This document shows positions 9,076 through 17,243 of a stretch of 38,098 bases of DNA, in pieces; the first letter of the stretch is position 1, and the number at the start of each line of letters is the position of its first letter. Under the pieces are notes generated by a model, which saw only the letters and a list, made by a program, of their open reading frames with translations, was not told the DNA's origin and did not search any database. This DNA comes from Ectothiorhodospiraceae bacterium (GTDB taxonomy: Bacteria; Bacteroidota; Ignavibacteria; SZUA-365; GCA-2699105). Where the stretch lies: positions 1-38,098 of the forward strand of contig PABJ01000178.1 of NCBI GenBank assembly GCA_002699105.1, in the 5' to 3' direction. The translations under genes and the position numbers were made by a program.

Positions 9076-9102
9076 CGACCGGAGTACAATGAATCGCCCA
9101 GA

Positions 9103-10134
9103 TTACGGAAGAAATTCCGTCATAGCATTGAAGACGTGGGCCGGGAGGATTTCCGTCATACAGCGAAAATGGCCTTTGGGGCAGTGCGATTTGCCGATAT
9201 GAGTGCATGGCCGGCAGGGAAGTCCCTCGGTCTCCAACACGGCCGAGGGAGAGTTGTAGGGGAAGAAGCCGAACTGCCGTACAGTCGAGCCGAATATGGC
9301 AACAACCGGGACGGAGGATGCAGTTGCCATGTGCATCAACCCGCTATCGTTCGCGACGACGAGGGAGCACTGGCGCATGGCTGCTGCGGTCTCCAGCAAT
9401 GTGAAATCACCGCAGAGATTGCGGACCTGCACAGAATCCACCGACTCCAATTCCTGCCCGAGCTTTCTATCGGCCGGGCCGCCGAACACTGCAATAGAGC
9501 AGGACGTATTCTCCAGCACACTCGTGCAGAGCTTCAACCAGTATTCCTCCGGCCACTGCTTTGTGAAATGCTTTGCTCCGGGACAAAATCCGATAATTGG
9601 TGAGGATGTCCATACATCACCCGCTCTGATCCGGTTGCTGATTCGTTCGAGGATGGGATCAGGCACGGCGATCTCGGGGCCGAGGGTGTCGGGCTGCAAC
9701 CCAACATCCTTCCCGGTTGCGATGTAACGTTCGGGGACTGGCACAACTTCTTTGTAGGTATCCGTCTTCATGCCGACAAGGAGTATCCACTGCAGGGTCG
9801 GTTTGTTGATGATGCGGAGCTCGCCTTTCAATCCGCTGCGCAGAAAACGGGACCGGAAATTATCGTGCAAATCGAATATCAGGGTGTATTCGCAGGCGTC
9901 GAGTTCTCGATTGACGCAGTGCAGATGGTCGTTGCCCTTCTCGGCATCGACTTCGACGAGCTTTGTGATATACGGGGAATGGCGGACGAGATCGGCATAC
10001 TCGTGGCGGGTTGCGAACACGACTTCTGCATCCGGATATGCTGCATGCAACCGGCGTAAAAATGGCGTCGTCAGGATGATATCGCCGATGGAACTAAGCC
10101 GCAGGATCAGTGTTTTAATGGTTGTTCCCGCCAC
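9103..10134 (-). CDS. glycosyltransferase family 9 (heptosyltransferase-like)
   Basis: Transfers a sugar, typically heptose from ADP-heptose, to the LPS inner core or another surface glycan at the cytoplasmic face of the inner membrane. The N-terminal motif LILRLSSIGDIILTTPFLRRLHAAYPDAEV (about 9-38) is the family 9 signature, and the C-terminal half has FCPGAKHFTKQWPEEYW (about 188-204), then VVANDSGLMHMATASSVPVVAIFGST, the conserved nucleotide-sugar binding stretch. At 343 residues the length is typical. The start is a GTG, the only usable start before the first beta strand; no clear Shine-Dalgarno. It is divergent from the MoxR gene and transcribed toward maeB. Confidence 0.92.
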   Translation of the reverse strand: MAGTTIKTLILRLSSIGDIILTTPFLRRLHAAYPDAEVVFATRHEYADLVRHSPYITKLVEVDAEKGNDHLHCVNRELDACEYTLIFDLHDNFRSRFLRSGLKGELRIINKPTLQWILLVGMKTDTYKEVVPVPERYIATGKDVGLQPDTLGPEIAVPDPILERISNRIRAGDVWTSSPIIGFCPGAKHFTKQWPEEYWLKLCTSVLENTSCSIAVFGGPADRKLGQELESVDSVQVRNLCGDFTLLETAAAMRQCSLVVANDSGLMHMATASSVPVVAIFGSTVRQFGFFPYNSPSAVLETEGLPCRPCTHIGKSHCPKGHFRCMTEILPAHVFNAMTEFLP

Positions 10135-10157
10135 GGTGAAAAGGATACGCTACTTAT

Positions 10158-10173
10158 TGGTAAAGTATTACCA
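10158..10173. repeat. short inverted repeat between divergent genes, operator-like
   Basis: TGGTAA-AGTA-TTACCA is a perfect 6-base dyad located between the divergent glycosyltransferase and MoxR genes (79-base gap). It could be a protein-binding site or chance; no T run follows. Confidence 0.3.
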
Positions 10174-10213
10174 CGGCGAGGTATATGCAAGAAGCAAGCA
10201 CAATTGTAACCCC

Positions 10214-11752
10214 ATGACACCCAAAGAACTTCTCTCACTTAAGACCGTTGGTGCGCTGCGCGAAACCGGCTATAACGTCCTCCCCGTAAAAGACGAGATG
10301 AGGAATAACCTCATTACACGGCTGAAAAACCGCGACGAACTGTTTCCCGGAATTCTCGGCTATGAGGATACGGTCGTTCCTTCTCTCGTGAACGCGATTC
10401 TATCGAAGCATGATATTATTCTGCTCGGACTGCGCGGCCAGGCGAAGACACGCATCGTACGCATGCTGCCAACACTCCTCGACGAATACGCGCCTATCAT
10501 CAAAGGCTCCGAACTCAACGAGAGTCCGTTTTACCCGATCACCAAGTATGCCGTGGATCTTGTCGTCGAGCATGGCGATGAGACGGAGATCGAGTGGATT
10601 CCACGCGAGCAGCGGTACGGTGAGAAGCTCGCAACACCCGACGTCACAATCGCAGATCTTATCGGCGATATCGATCCGATAAAAGCGGCAGCGCAGCGGC
10701 TGCACTATTCGCACGAAGGCGCGATTCATTTTGGGCTCATTCCAAGGACAAACCGCGGTGTGTTCGCAATCAACGAACTGCCCGATCTTCAGCCGCGAAT
10801 CCAGGTCGGGCTATTCAATATTATGCAGGAAAAAGACATTCAGATTCGCGGCTTCAACGTCCGCATACCGCTGGATGTGGTTGTGGTGTTCACAGCGAAT
10901 CCTGAAGACTATACCAACCGCGGCAACATCATTACGCCACTGAAGGACAGGATAGATTCGCAGATACTTACGCACTATCCGGAGGATATCGAGCACGCCA
11001 TTCAGATCACTGCACAGGAAGCCTGGGTGAGCCGCAACCACGAATCCGATATCTTCATACCTCCGTATTTCAAAGAGATAATCGAGATGACGGCCTTCCA
11101 GGCGAGGAAGAGCGAATTTGTCGATCAGCAGTCCGGCGTCAGTGCGCGCCTTACGATCTCTGCGATGGAGAACCTCATCTCCAATGCAGAACGCCGTTCG
11201 ATCGAGAGCGACGACAAGGTCGTCATGCCCCGCATCTGCGACCTGCTCCGCACGCTTCCTTCAATGACTGGGAAACTCGAACTGGTGTACGAAGGTGAGC
11301 AGGAGGGGACGGTCAAGGTGTCTAAATTGCTCATAGGGCAGGCTATCAGAAAAGTGTTCTCCGACTACTTTCCCGATCCCCTGCACAAGCAGAAGAAGCT
11401 CAAGATCCAGCGCGAGGAAAGCCGCGAAAGCAAAACGCACAGCGATCCCGTGTATGGTCAGATCATCGAATGGTTCGAGCAGGGGAACGCGATCTCGCTT
11501 TCAGACGATCTTCCCATCGACGAATATTACGACGAGCTGATCAGGGTGAAAGGCTTGCTTGAACTCACGCGGAAGCACATGAAGTTCGAGCGCAACGATA
11601 AGTACGAAATGGCATCGGCGATGGAGTTCGTGCTCGAAGGCCTCCACCAGCATTCGCGCATTGCGAAAGGCGAAGCCGAGGGCGCGATATCGTACCGCGA
11701 TATGGTCGGGACGCTTTTCACATCCATTCCCGACGACGACGAAGATTTTTAA
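10214..11752 (+). CDS. MoxR/magnesium-chelatase-like AAA+ ATPase
   Basis: AAA+ ATPase of the MoxR/ChlI branch, which usually works with a VWA-domain partner as a remodelling or metal-insertion chaperone. The 512-residue protein has a Walker A GLRGQAKT at about 72-79, a Walker B region in which the usual IDE reads INE (GVFAINELPDLQPRIQ), and TANPEDYTNRGNIITPLKDRI, the sensor 1 and arginine-finger region. The C-terminal 200 residues are helical and charged. The ATG at 10214 is chosen rather than the track's 9770: upstream codons of the long ORF lie over the antisense glycosyltransferase gene and do not resemble an ATPase. The VWA gene follows after 21 bases. Confidence 0.9.
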   Translation: MTPKELLSLKTVGALRETGYNVLPVKDEMRNNLITRLKNRDELFPGILGYEDTVVPSLVNAILSKHDIILLGLRGQAKTRIVRMLPTLLDEYAPIIKGSELNESPFYPITKYAVDLVVEHGDETEIEWIPREQRYGEKLATPDVTIADLIGDIDPIKAAAQRLHYSHEGAIHFGLIPRTNRGVFAINELPDLQPRIQVGLFNIMQEKDIQIRGFNVRIPLDVVVVFTANPEDYTNRGNIITPLKDRIDSQILTHYPEDIEHAIQITAQEAWVSRNHESDIFIPPYFKEIIEMTAFQARKSEFVDQQSGVSARLTISAMENLISNAERRSIESDDKVVMPRICDLLRTLPSMTGKLELVYEGEQEGTVKVSKLLIGQAIRKVFSDYFPDPLHKQKKLKIQREESRESKTHSDPVYGQIIEWFEQGNAISLSDDLPIDEYYDELIRVKGLLELTRKHMKFERNDKYEMASAMEFVLEGLHQHSRIAKGEAEGAISYRDMVGTLFTSIPDDDEDF

Positions 11753-11773
11753 CGCCCGAAGAAAGGGAAACCA

Positions 11774-12871
11774 ATGCAGGTACTGTATTCACGCTGGATA
11801 GAGCAGAAGGATTCGTACGAACAGCGTATGGAAGACTTGATCTCGCTGTTCAACTACATCCTGATGCAGGTTGAAGGCGACATTGAGGAAGCCCTCGAGT
11901 GGATGCAGTACGTGGATCAAAAACAGCCGCTGTTTTCCGAAGACCTCACGATGCAGGATTTCGTTGATGAACTGAAACGCCGGGGATATATAGAGCCGGA
12001 CGGCGAGGGAGGGCTGATCGTCACGCCGAAAGGGAATCAGCGCATCAGGAAGGATGCATTGAACGATATCTTCCTCGGTATGCGCAAAAGCGCATTCGGC
12101 ATGCACGAGACTCCGCATCTCGGCTCGGGCGTTGAGCGGGTGAGCGAGACCAAGCAATTCCGCTTCGGGGATGCGCCTTCCAATATCGATCTCACATCCA
12201 CGCTCAAGAATGTCTTCAAGCGAACCGGCATCGAAGAATTTGATCTGCAGGAAGACGACGTTGAGGTGTACGAAACAGAGCACATGACCTCTGCTGCGAC
12301 AGTCTTGATGCTGGATATCTCGCACAGTATGGTGCTCTATGGCGAGGACCGGATCACGCCTGCGAAGCAGGTAGCGCTTGCACTGTGCGAGCTCATCCAG
12401 AGCCGCTATCCGAAAGACCGCCTGGATATTTTGCTTTTCGGTGATGATGCCAGGCAAATATCGTTGACGGAGTTACCGTTCGTGAACGTCGGTCCGTACC
12501 ACACAAACACACGGCAGGGACTGCGGCTTGCCCGGAGCCTCCTCAAGCGCTCAGGCAGCGCCAATAAGCAAATCTTCATGGTGACAGACGGTAAACCGTC
12601 TGCGATTTTTGAGGAATCCGGGCGCATCTACAAGAACTCGTTTGGGCTTGATCCCAAGATCGTGAATAAAACTCTCGACGAGGCCGTCGCCTGCCGCCGC
12701 GAACGGATCGTCATCTCCACATTCATGGTCGCACGCGACCCTTACCTTGTCAACTTTGTGGAAGACCTCACGAAAGCGAACAACGGAAGAGCGTATTTCA
12801 CCGGATTGGGGAAGCTCGGCGAATATGTGCTTATCGACTACATTCGCAATCGTCGCAAAGAGGTACGATAA
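11774..12871 (+). CDS. VWA-domain protein partner of the MoxR ATPase
   Basis: A 365-residue protein with a C-terminal von Willebrand factor A domain (about 175-355). The MIDAS metal site is intact: DISHS at 181-185 (DxSxS), a threonine in the NTRQGLRLA region, and MVTDGKPS as the third motif. The N-terminal 170 residues are helical and charged and have no recognised family, with a possible winged-helix-like segment at about 60-95. No signal peptide, so the protein acts in the cytoplasm. The gene is 21 bases behind the AAA ATPase gene, the usual arrangement for MoxR-VWA pairs, in which the VWA protein binds client and metal and the ATPase drives conformational change. Client unknown. Confidence 0.9.
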   Translation: MQVLYSRWIEQKDSYEQRMEDLISLFNYILMQVEGDIEEALEWMQYVDQKQPLFSEDLTMQDFVDELKRRGYIEPDGEGGLIVTPKGNQRIRKDALNDIFLGMRKSAFGMHETPHLGSGVERVSETKQFRFGDAPSNIDLTSTLKNVFKRTGIEEFDLQEDDVEVYETEHMTSAATVLMLDISHSMVLYGEDRITPAKQVALALCELIQSRYPKDRLDILLFGDDARQISLTELPFVNVGPYHTNTRQGLRLARSLLKRSGSANKQIFMVTDGKPSAIFEESGRIYKNSFGLDPKIVNKTLDEAVACRRERIVISTFMVARDPYLVNFVEDLTKANNGRAYFTGLGKLGEYVLIDYIRNRRKEVR

Positions 12872-12941
12872 AATACCTTGCGGAATTCTGGCAAGTTCTT
12901 CACTTTCGGAGTAGTAGCTTGTTTCCTTTGTTTTTGTAGGT

Positions 12942-13466
12942 ATGTATCTCATGTTGCAATCCATCCTTAAACGGCACGTACATCTCGCACTCACCGTGCT
13001 ATTCGCACTTGTCCTGGCTTCCTGTTCCGACGATGATAACCCGGTCGATCCCAACCCCTGGCCCGATACATCGAGCGAATATTCCGATATCGAGAAGGAG
13101 ATTTTCGATCTGGTGAACGATTACCGTGCAGAAAATGGACTTCCCACATTTTCGGTAGATGCCGCCATCATCGTGCAGTGCCGTTCGCACAGCCGCGATA
13201 TGGGAAAGGGAATCGTACCGTTCGGGCATGACGGTTTTGACGCACGAATCGACGAAATCAGGAAGAGTATGAACGTCCGCGGTGGTGCGGAAAATGTGTA
13301 TTTCAGGAGCAGCGAATCGGGGGTGGCTTCCGCCACTGTGAACGCCTGGAAGAACAGCGACGGTCACAACAAGAATATGCTCGGCGACTATAACGTAGCC
13401 GGTGTCGGCGTGGAGGTTAACTCGAACGGCAACGTCTATGTGACGATGATTCATATCAAGAATTAG
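12942..13466 (+). CDS. CAP/SCP-domain lipoprotein (YkwD-like)
   Basis: Secreted lipoprotein. Residues 1-28 form a signal peptide ending in the lipobox LASC, followed by an acidic SDDDNP linker, so it is probably lipid-anchored at the envelope. The CAP domain spans about 45-170: VNDYRAENGLPTF, the HSRDM segment, FGHDGFDARI with one of the cavity histidines, GAENVYF, and AVNAWKNSDGHNKNML-like SDGHNKNML near the end. Bacterial members are of unclear role. ATG 12942 is the first in frame; ATG 12951 would also give a full signal peptide. The alkyltransferase gene begins three bases after the stop, so the two genes are likely co-transcribed. Confidence 0.88.
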   Translation: MYLMLQSILKRHVHLALTVLFALVLASCSDDDNPVDPNPWPDTSSEYSDIEKEIFDLVNDYRAENGLPTFSVDAAIIVQCRSHSRDMGKGIVPFGHDGFDARIDEIRKSMNVRGGAENVYFRSSESGVASATVNAWKNSDGHNKNMLGDYNVAGVGVEVNSNGNVYVTMIHIKN

Positions 13467-13469
13467 CAT

Positions 13470-13982
13470 ATGGAGCGTGAACCTTCAGAACATTTATCGA
13501 CTGGTCTTTACCCCTCGCCGTACGGGATTATTCGGTATGCAGTCAAAGACGGCAAGCTTCAATGGCTACAGTTCGATGATGACAGATTTTTCCTGAAGGA
13601 ATACCTCGCGCATCAAGGAGATGCATCGGCGGCGCAGGGCGATGATGACCGTGTCACCGAGGCCTTAACAATGTATTTTGAGGGCAAGCAGTGGCAGGTC
13701 GGTATCGAACTGGCCCCCGAGGGGACGGAATTCCAGCATGCGGTTTGGGCGTCTGTTCGCAATATTCCATACGGGACCACTACCACATACGCAGATATTG
13801 CCGTCGAAATCGGCCGGCCGGATGCTGTGCGCGCTGTCGGTGCTGCGATCGGGAAAAACCCTATTCTCATCCTAATTCCCTGTCACCGCGTCTTGTCATC
13901 CCATGGATCACTGACGGGTTATGCAGGTGGTCTTGAAAAGAAACTCTCCCTCCTTCGCCACGAAGACGCTTTGCTACTCTAA
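13470..13982 (+). CDS. ogt: methylated-DNA--[protein]-cysteine S-methyltransferase
   Basis: Repairs O6-alkylguanine by irreversible transfer of the alkyl group to its own cysteine. The C-terminal DNA-binding/catalytic domain (about 85-168) includes TEFQHAVWASVRNIPYGTTTTYADIA, the RAVGAAIGKNP arginine-finger segment and the active-site motif IPCHRV with Cys138, followed by GSLTGYAGGLEKKLSLL. The N-terminal 80 residues match the short Ogt/MGMT ribonuclease-like domain. Length 170 is typical for Ogt-type proteins without an Ada regulatory domain. The gene symbol is a family-level assignment. Confidence 0.94.
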   Translation: MEREPSEHLSTGLYPSPYGIIRYAVKDGKLQWLQFDDDRFFLKEYLAHQGDASAAQGDDDRVTEALTMYFEGKQWQVGIELAPEGTEFQHAVWASVRNIPYGTTTTYADIAVEIGRPDAVRAVGAAIGKNPILILIPCHRVLSSHGSLTGYAGGLEKKLSLLRHEDALLL

Positions 13983-14017
13983 GCTATCCGCAATTGTGGC
14001 ATCTCCGTTACCATGTA

Positions 14018-14048
14018 TTTGCACTTGACCGGGAAAATTGTATCTTCC
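14018..14048 (+). promoter_or_regulatory. putative promoter TTTG-N19-TATCTTCC
   Basis: TTTG is followed after 19 bases by TATCTTCC, a good fit to the Bacteroidota promoter layout (TTTG-N19-21-TAnnTTTG). It lies 60-90 bases ahead of the GTG start of the DksA-like gene. Confidence 0.45.
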
Positions 14049-14110
14049 AGTGTCGAGGAAATCCGTATTGTACAAGGAGGAGTAGAACCACTATACCAGG
14101 GGGTTATTGA

Positions 14111-14449
14111 GTGTTAAGTCAAAAGAGAATTGATGAACTCGAAGAGATCATCGTTTCGAAGATCGCACATATCTTGCATGATGTGTACGGGGAAAAGACC
14201 GATGACTTGAGTGTACAAAATGTCCGCGGGAAGTTAATGTTCAAGGGCGATCCGCACTTGAACGAACTTCGGCTCGCGTTGGAGCGCATCCAGCGCAAGG
14301 AATACGGTATCTGCATTTTCTGTAAGGGGGAAATCGGGTACGATATTCTGTACGAATTGCCCACAGCACATTTTTGCCGTAACTGCGCGGATTCATTGGT
14401 CCAGCGGCGAAATGCCGCCGTTTCAGGGAAACGAGTCTACGGTTCATAA
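14111..14449 (+). CDS. DksA/TraR-type C4 zinc-finger protein
   Basis: Small regulator of the DksA/TraR family that probably acts through the RNA polymerase secondary channel, as known for DksA. The N-terminal part (about 1-60) is helical with the coiled-coil-like ELRLALERIQRKEYGICIFC passage that precedes the finger in this family. The four zinc cysteines are Cys68, Cys71, Cys89 and Cys92 (CIFC and CRNC). At 112 residues it is shorter than E. coli DksA. The GTG at 14111 follows an in-frame TGA directly, so it is the earliest possible start, with AGGGGG about 8 bases upstream. The DxxDxA tip motif of DksA is not evident, so a full DksA role is uncertain. Confidence 0.85.
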   Translation: MLSQKRIDELEEIIVSKIAHILHDVYGEKTDDLSVQNVRGKLMFKGDPHLNELRLALERIQRKEYGICIFCKGEIGYDILYELPTAHFCRNCADSLVQRRNAAVSGKRVYGS

Positions 14450-14495
14450 CGAACCGGCCACCCATACATCCTGCCGCCACCCAGCTCGCGCTGAG

Positions 14496-15530
14496 CTAGG
14501 CTCGCAACAGTCTGTTCAACGCCCGCGTAAGAATTTCTGCATGAACGAGTGGAAGTGCCTCCATGCGGAGGTAGTATGCCTGCACCGAATCAAGCATTTT
14601 TGAAGAATCGGCCAACCGTACTGCGTCCTTCTCCGTGGTGAGGAGTACATCGCATTTCGAGTCCACGACTGCTTTTACGAGTTCCCTCAGTTCGTCGTGT
14701 GTATAACGATGGTGATCTGGGAAAGTCCGGAATTCCGCTACCTCCAGTCCAGTCTCCAAACACGTTTGTTTGAACTCTTCCGGGTTCGCAATCCCGCAAA
14801 ATCCGAATACACGTTTTCCATGTAAAGTATCGATGGCCTGATCATCTTCGCTGCCAAGCTGCCGGAGCGCCGCAGGCGAAAATGACATTCCGGCCGTATC
14901 CCCGGAGTAGTATTTGCGAATCCGCTGCTGCGCTGCATCCGCTGCTCTTTCATCACTGCACCGTGTCACAAGGAGCAAGTCCGCTCGCTGTATGCCCTCG
15001 GCAGCTTCGCGCAAGCGACCCAGCGGCAGGACGCGTTGTTCTTCTAGCTGCTCCCCGCAAGGAAGGAGAACGATATCCAAGTTGCGGCCGCACCTTCTGT
15101 GCTGGAACCCGTCGTCGAGGACGATGAGTTCAGCACCCAGTTCTTCCTTCGCAAGCTGTGCGCCACGTACTCTGTTTTCATCTACAACCACGCTTGCGCC
15201 ATTGCACCGTAGAGCGAGCTGAACGGGTTCATCGCCGCCTTGCGCTGCATCAACGATTGGGCCTTCACCACTTGAGACAATAACCGTTCCCTTCGTCTCC
15301 CGTTTGTAGCCCCGGCTCACTATTGCGGTACGTAAACCCTGCTCGAGATAATAGCGCGTTATCCATTCAACGACCGGTGTTTTCCCAGTCCCTCCGACCG
15401 ACAGATTCCCGACCGATACGACGGGTATGCCAATCTCGTATGTTTTGAACACACCCCGGTTGTAGCACCAGTTGCGCATCCGCATGACAGAAGCATAGGC
15501 AGGAGACAGTATCCCGAGCACTGGATTCAT
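14496..15530 (-). CDS. lpxK: tetraacyldisaccharide 4'-kinase
   Basis: Phosphorylates the 4' position of the lipid A disaccharide precursor at the inner membrane. The N-terminal hydrophobic region leads into a modified Walker A: VVSVGNLSVGGTGKTPVVEW (about 34-53). IVLDDGFQHRRCGRNLDIVLL (about 135-155) contains the DDGFQHR motif characteristic of LpxK, and FCGIANPEEFKQTCLETGLEV and LTTEKDAVRL are conserved later segments. Length 344 is typical. A perfect AGGAGG lies four bases before the ATG, and the start overlaps the stop of the acyltransferase gene (ATGA), showing translational coupling within the envelope operon. This gene is direct evidence for lipid A in the host. Confidence 0.96.
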   Translation of the reverse strand: MNPVLGILSPAYASVMRMRNWCYNRGVFKTYEIGIPVVSVGNLSVGGTGKTPVVEWITRYYLEQGLRTAIVSRGYKRETKGTVIVSSGEGPIVDAAQGGDEPVQLALRCNGASVVVDENRVRGAQLAKEELGAELIVLDDGFQHRRCGRNLDIVLLPCGEQLEEQRVLPLGRLREAAEGIQRADLLLVTRCSDERAADAAQQRIRKYYSGDTAGMSFSPAALRQLGSEDDQAIDTLHGKRVFGFCGIANPEEFKQTCLETGLEVAEFRTFPDHHRYTHDELRELVKAVVDSKCDVLLTTEKDAVRLADSSKMLDSVQAYYLRMEALPLVHAEILTRALNRLLRA

Positions 15531-16153
15531 GTAACCTCCTCGCGCAATTCTGCGTACGCGTTGCGCATTGCAGTTTCGATCTCGCGGCGCAGTTCTTCAA
15601 GCGGTTCTCCTGTGAGTTCGTTTGGGATGAACACCGGGTCCGAAAAGGAGATGCCCGCGCGAGTAAAGGGCAGTGGTACTTCGAACCGGTCCCAACTTCG
15701 CAATACTTTCTTCTTGCGGTACGCAACCGTGCAAAAGAACAAAGGCACGCCCTTCGTCTGCGCGACGCGGACGGCGCCCATCCTCAATTCATGCATAGGT
15801 CCGCGCGGACCGTCCGGAGTGATGCACAGTGTGTGACCGCGCTCTACGAGGTCCCGCATTTGCTGCATAGCATCCTTGCTGCCCTTGCTCGAAGAACCGC
15901 GCACGACGGTGTATCCCCATTGTTCCAGAATTCCGGATAGAATCTCACCATCCTTGCTTTGCGATACGAGTGCGGCAGCTTTCGTCTTGCGTGCCCACCA
16001 CCACGGAAAAAGCATAGAGCCGTGCCAGAATGCGAATACGAACGGTTTGCATTCGTCAACAAATTGCTGGATAGGGGCGGCGTTCCGCATTGTGATCCGG
16101 AGCGAACGGAGCAGCAGCGGAATGAGAAATGCCAGGAGACGGCTTTGCCACAT
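15527..16153 (-). CDS. DUF374 lysophospholipid/lipid A acyltransferase-like protein
   Basis: Membrane-associated acyltransferase of the DUF374 group, related to the LpxL/PlsC superfamily and often encoded beside lipid A genes. The FAFWHGSMLFPWWW segment (about 40-53) supplies the histidine of the HxxxxD-like active site in this family, and RGSSSKGSKDAMQQM and ITPDGPRGPMHEL (about 115-127) are characteristic. The N-terminus (1-20) is hydrophobic, consistent with membrane attachment. Length 208 is typical. The gene begins 9 bases after the nitrilase stop and overlaps lpxK by four bases. The acyl donor and acceptor are not known; a role in lipid A or phospholipid acylation is inferred from context. 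Confidence 0.88.
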   Translation of the reverse strand: MWQSRLLAFLIPLLLRSLRITMRNAAPIQQFVDECKPFVFAFWHGSMLFPWWWARKTKAAALVSQSKDGEILSGILEQWGYTVVRGSSSKGSKDAMQQMRDLVERGHTLCITPDGPRGPMHELRMGAVRVAQTKGVPLFFCTVAYRKKKVLRSWDRFEVPLPFTRAGISFSDPVFIPNELTGEPLEELRREIETAMRNAYAELREEVT

Positions 16154-16162
16154 GGAGAGTGC

Positions 16163-16954
16163 TTAGAGCTCGTACATATCAGGGCGGCGGTCGGAGAATA
16201 TATCGTTCCACTTGGAAAATGATTTCTTCAGAGATTTCTCCGGATCGATCTCCGCAATAATCCGACCTTCGGTCGTTTCATCGGTGGAGGCGAGAATGCT
16301 GCCGTTGGGGGCTGTGATTTGACTCTTCCCGTGAAAGGTCAGGCTTTCTTCGCCGCGGGTTTCCGTACCTGTTCTGTTCGCAGTGATGGTGAAGATCTTG
16401 TTCTCTACAGATCGTGTCTGCATGACAGGGCCCCACATTGAAGGCGGAGCGACGAGATTCGACGGATGGGCAACGATCTGCGCGCCTTTGAGTGCCAGCG
16501 TGCGTACGGATTCCGGGAAGCGCCAATCGTAGCAGATCATCACACCAAAACAGACACCGTTATAGCAGTAGACAGGGAACGGACGGTCGCCTTCGGAAAA
16601 GTGGATTTTTTCTTCCGCGAACAGGTGGATCTTCCGGTAAATATCCCACATGCCATCCGGTAAGACGGTGATGCAGGAATTGAACAACCGGTCTCCGTCG
16701 CGCTCAACGAACCCAGCAACGATTGCTGCGTCGAGTTCTTTTGAAAGCGAACGGATAAGGGTACAGAACGGCCCGTCCTCCGTCTCTGCAACGGATGCTG
16801 CCTGCTCGGTATCATGAAAAAAATAGCCGGTCGTGCAAAGCTCCGGCACTATAAGCAGGTCGGCATCGCAGTTGCGGAGATATTCTTCCACACGGGCGAT
16901 GTTCTTATCGACGTTGAGGAATTCAGGCTGGAATTGTAGTGCTGCGACTTTCGT
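16163..16954 (-). CDS. carbon-nitrogen hydrolase (nitrilase superfamily)
   Basis: Cytoplasmic amidase-type hydrolase. The catalytic Glu-Lys-Cys triad is visible: Glu in DLLIVPELCTTGYFF, Lys in IYRKIHLF and Cys in GVMICYDWRFPESVR. The ORF track starts at a GTG (16891), which removes the first beta strand. The frame continues upstream without a stop and encodes KVAALQFQPEFLNVDKNIAR, the expected N-terminus of this family. No ATG, GTG or TTG lies there; an ACG at 16954 sits eight bases behind GGAGG (16963-16967), so I chose it as a rare start, giving 263 residues. A sequence error changing ATG to ACG would give the same start. Substrate unknown. It follows the 90-aa gene by 14 bases. Confidence 0.85.
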   Translation of the reverse strand, partial: TKVAALQFQPEFLNVDKNIARVEEYLRNCDADLLIVPELCTTGYFFHDTEQAASVAETEDGPFCTLIRSLSKELDAAIVAGFVERDGDRLFNSCITVLPDGMWDIYRKIHLFAEEKIHFSEGDRPFPVYCYNGVCFGVMICYDWRFPESVRTLALKGAQIVAHPSNLVAPPSMWGPVMQTRSVENKIFTITANRTGTETRGEESLTFHGKSQITAPNGSILASTDETTEGRIIAEIDPEKSLKKSFSKWNDIFSDRRPDMYEL

Positions 16955-16962
16955 GGTATTGT

Positions 16963-16967
16963 CCTCC
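16963..16967 (-). promoter_or_regulatory. Shine-Dalgarno sequence of the nitrilase gene
   Basis: GGAGG on the minus strand, directly behind the stop of the 90-aa gene and eight bases ahead of an in-frame ACG. It supports initiation upstream of the GTG listed in the ORF track. Confidence 0.55.
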
Positions 16968-16968
16968 G

Positions 16969-17241
16969 TTATGCGTTGTTTTCGTATATCGTCGGATCGA
17001 AGTCCTTGTAAATATCAAGCTTGGGTTCGTAGAACAATATGTTCATGTCCTCGTCCCGGATCGTCCCGCCCGATGGATAATAGTAAAAAGTAGCCATCGT
17101 CGCGGTTTTTTCCTTCGATGGTCTGCGAATTCCGTCGATGTAGAATCGCATTTCGTACGCCCCGAGGAACTTGGGTGCATTTGCAATCTGAGCGATAACA
17201 TGCTCGACTGAGTAAGTGTAGATATCCGGTGCTGCTTCCAT
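16969..17241 (-). CDS. hypothetical protein (90 aa) in the envelope operon
   Basis: Not recognised. The 90-residue product has no signal peptide or membrane helix. It reads as an alternating aromatic/charged sequence (KFLGAYEMRFYIDGIRR, ATFYYYPSGGTIRDEDMNILFYEP) suggestive of a small beta-rich domain, with an acidic tyrosine-rich tail. It starts two bases behind the stop of the PD40-OmpA gene and its stop abuts the nitrilase ribosome-binding site, so it is clearly embedded in the operon. This placement is the main support for its being a real gene. Confidence 0.7.
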   Translation of the reverse strand: MEAAPDIYTYSVEHVIAQIANAPKFLGAYEMRFYIDGIRRPSKEKTATMATFYYYPSGGTIRDEDMNILFYEPKLDIYKDFDPTIYENNA

Positions 17242-17243
17242 AT

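Noticed and set aside
9770-10213. 148-residue N-terminal extension of the MoxR ATPase in the ORF track
   Set aside because: Lies mainly antisense to the glycosyltransferase; Ser/Arg-rich shadow composition; the family fits a start at 10214.
12877-12895. Hairpin CTTGC-N9-GCAAG behind the VWA gene
   Set aside because: Stem of only five bases with a long loop and no T run; too weak to call a terminator.
14479-14496. AGCTC/GAGCT dyad between the convergent DksA-like gene and lpxK
   Set aside because: Short stem without T tail; no convincing terminator in this gap.
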